Positions 52,120-52,203 of a stretch of 52,203 nt of DNA are shown piece after piece. How positions within the stretch are numbered: position 1 is the first letter of the stretch; each line of letters begins with the position of its first letter. Where the stretch lies: the NCBI GenBank assembly GCA_017429765.1, contig JAFROJ010000011.1, positions 1 to 52,203 on the forward strand, written 5' to 3'. Source of the DNA: Bacteroidales bacterium (GTDB lineage: Bacteria; Bacteroidota; Bacteroidia; Bacteroidales; UBA932). The notes beneath the pieces are model-generated. The model saw nothing but the letters and a program-made list of their open reading frames with translations, was not told the DNA's origin and ran no database searches. Both the position numbers and the translations under genes were made by a program.

Positions 52120-52203
52120 CGCGGTGCGGAAGGGGCTCGAACCCGCGGCTACGCCGCTACCGGCCTTCACGTTACCCCCTGCCGCCTGACGGCGGCTGTC
52201 CCC

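Larger units (their letters stand above)
51921..52203. repeat. 157-bp tandem direct repeat running off the window
   Basis: A unit starting ATACAA at 51921 begins again at 52078, and the second copy follows the first almost base for base until the window ends. Each unit holds a terminator-like hairpin, then GCGGC-TAC-GCCGC, GCCGCC-TGAC-GGCGGC and CCCC-TC-GGGG hairpins (the last only in copy 1 within the window). On the minus strand it contains GGTTCGAGCCC, like a tRNA T-arm. Short open frames across it look spurious. Confidence 0.8.

Noticed and set aside
51785-52189. Open frame of 134 codons over the 157-bp repeat
   Set aside because: Its phrases such as RKGLEPAATPLPAF come from repeat translation. 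No start signal or coding bias is seen, so I treat it as spurious.

Overview
The window comes from a Bacteroidota chromosome, most likely an uncultivated gut- or rumen-type member of the Bacteroidales with a fairly high GC content. Evidence for this is a SusC/SusD pair, Bacteroidota-type promoters (-7 box TAnnTTTG, in several places TAnnTTCG, with TTG/TTTG about 20 bases upstream), the near absence of Shine-Dalgarno sequences, a family GH2 beta-galactosidase, a metzincin protease of the DUF5117/DUF5118 type, DUF5009/HGSNAT-like and TlpA-like lipoproteins, and a PQT-type release factor 1. Coding density is very high and most genes are housekeeping or metabolic. I see no phage, plasmid, integrase, transposase or CRISPR array.

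Layout. 1-5.3 kb: repeat-rich leader, then a secreted phosphoesterase/beta-propeller protein and a GH2 beta-galactosidase. 5.3-8.0 kb: OmpA-family porin and, convergent to it, glyA. 8.0-12.3 kb: a three-gene envelope operon (thioredoxin-fold lipoprotein lacking its cysteines, polytopic membrane protein, beta-propeller lipoprotein with one c-type haem motif). 12.4-17.2 kb: susC-susD on the minus strand. 17.3-22.4 kb: TrmH-family methyltransferase, a sugar MFS transporter and a lipoprotein with two complete GH13 enzymes in one chain, pointing to alpha-glucan use. 22.4-24.9 kb: a nested inverted-repeat region, a polyprenyl diphosphate synthase, a remnant HTH gene and rsgA. 24.9-30.0 kb: a five-gene heterodisulfide-reductase-like (Hdr) operon. 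30-33 kb: metzincin protease and SDR. 33-36 kb (minus): MATE exporter and Wzx-like flippase. 36-43.5 kb: OPA-type transporter, DUF486 protein, CoA-transferase (minus), mazG, a BcerS/YghO-like acyltransferase-fold gene, prfA, and a queuosine-precursor transporter with queF. 43.6-48.6 kb: dnaK, a copper-type P-ATPase that lacks its nucleotide-binding domain, nadD and gmk. 48.7-52.2 kb: a small ribbon-helix-helix-like gene with alr, a DJ-1/PfpI protein, tRNA-Gln, an HGSNAT-like membrane protein and a 157-bp tandem repeat running off the end.

The points most worth following up are: (i) the P-type ATPase with the whole N-domain cleanly missing; (ii) a family of short REP-like elements (core CCNTGAGC-NN-GTCGAANGG) scattered between genes, doubled inside a larger inverted repeat, and inserted in frame within two genes; (iii) promoters placed so close to start codons that several mRNAs should be leaderless, and a perfectly palindromic back-to-back promoter between gmk and the alr operon; (iv) the Hdr-like operon with a membrane-bound HdrE-HdrD fusion; (v) the 8.0-12.3 kb envelope operon, which has redox-type folds but an AxxA active site; and (vi) the double GH13 lipoprotein. 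All functions are inferred from sequence motifs recognised by eye; no searches were run.
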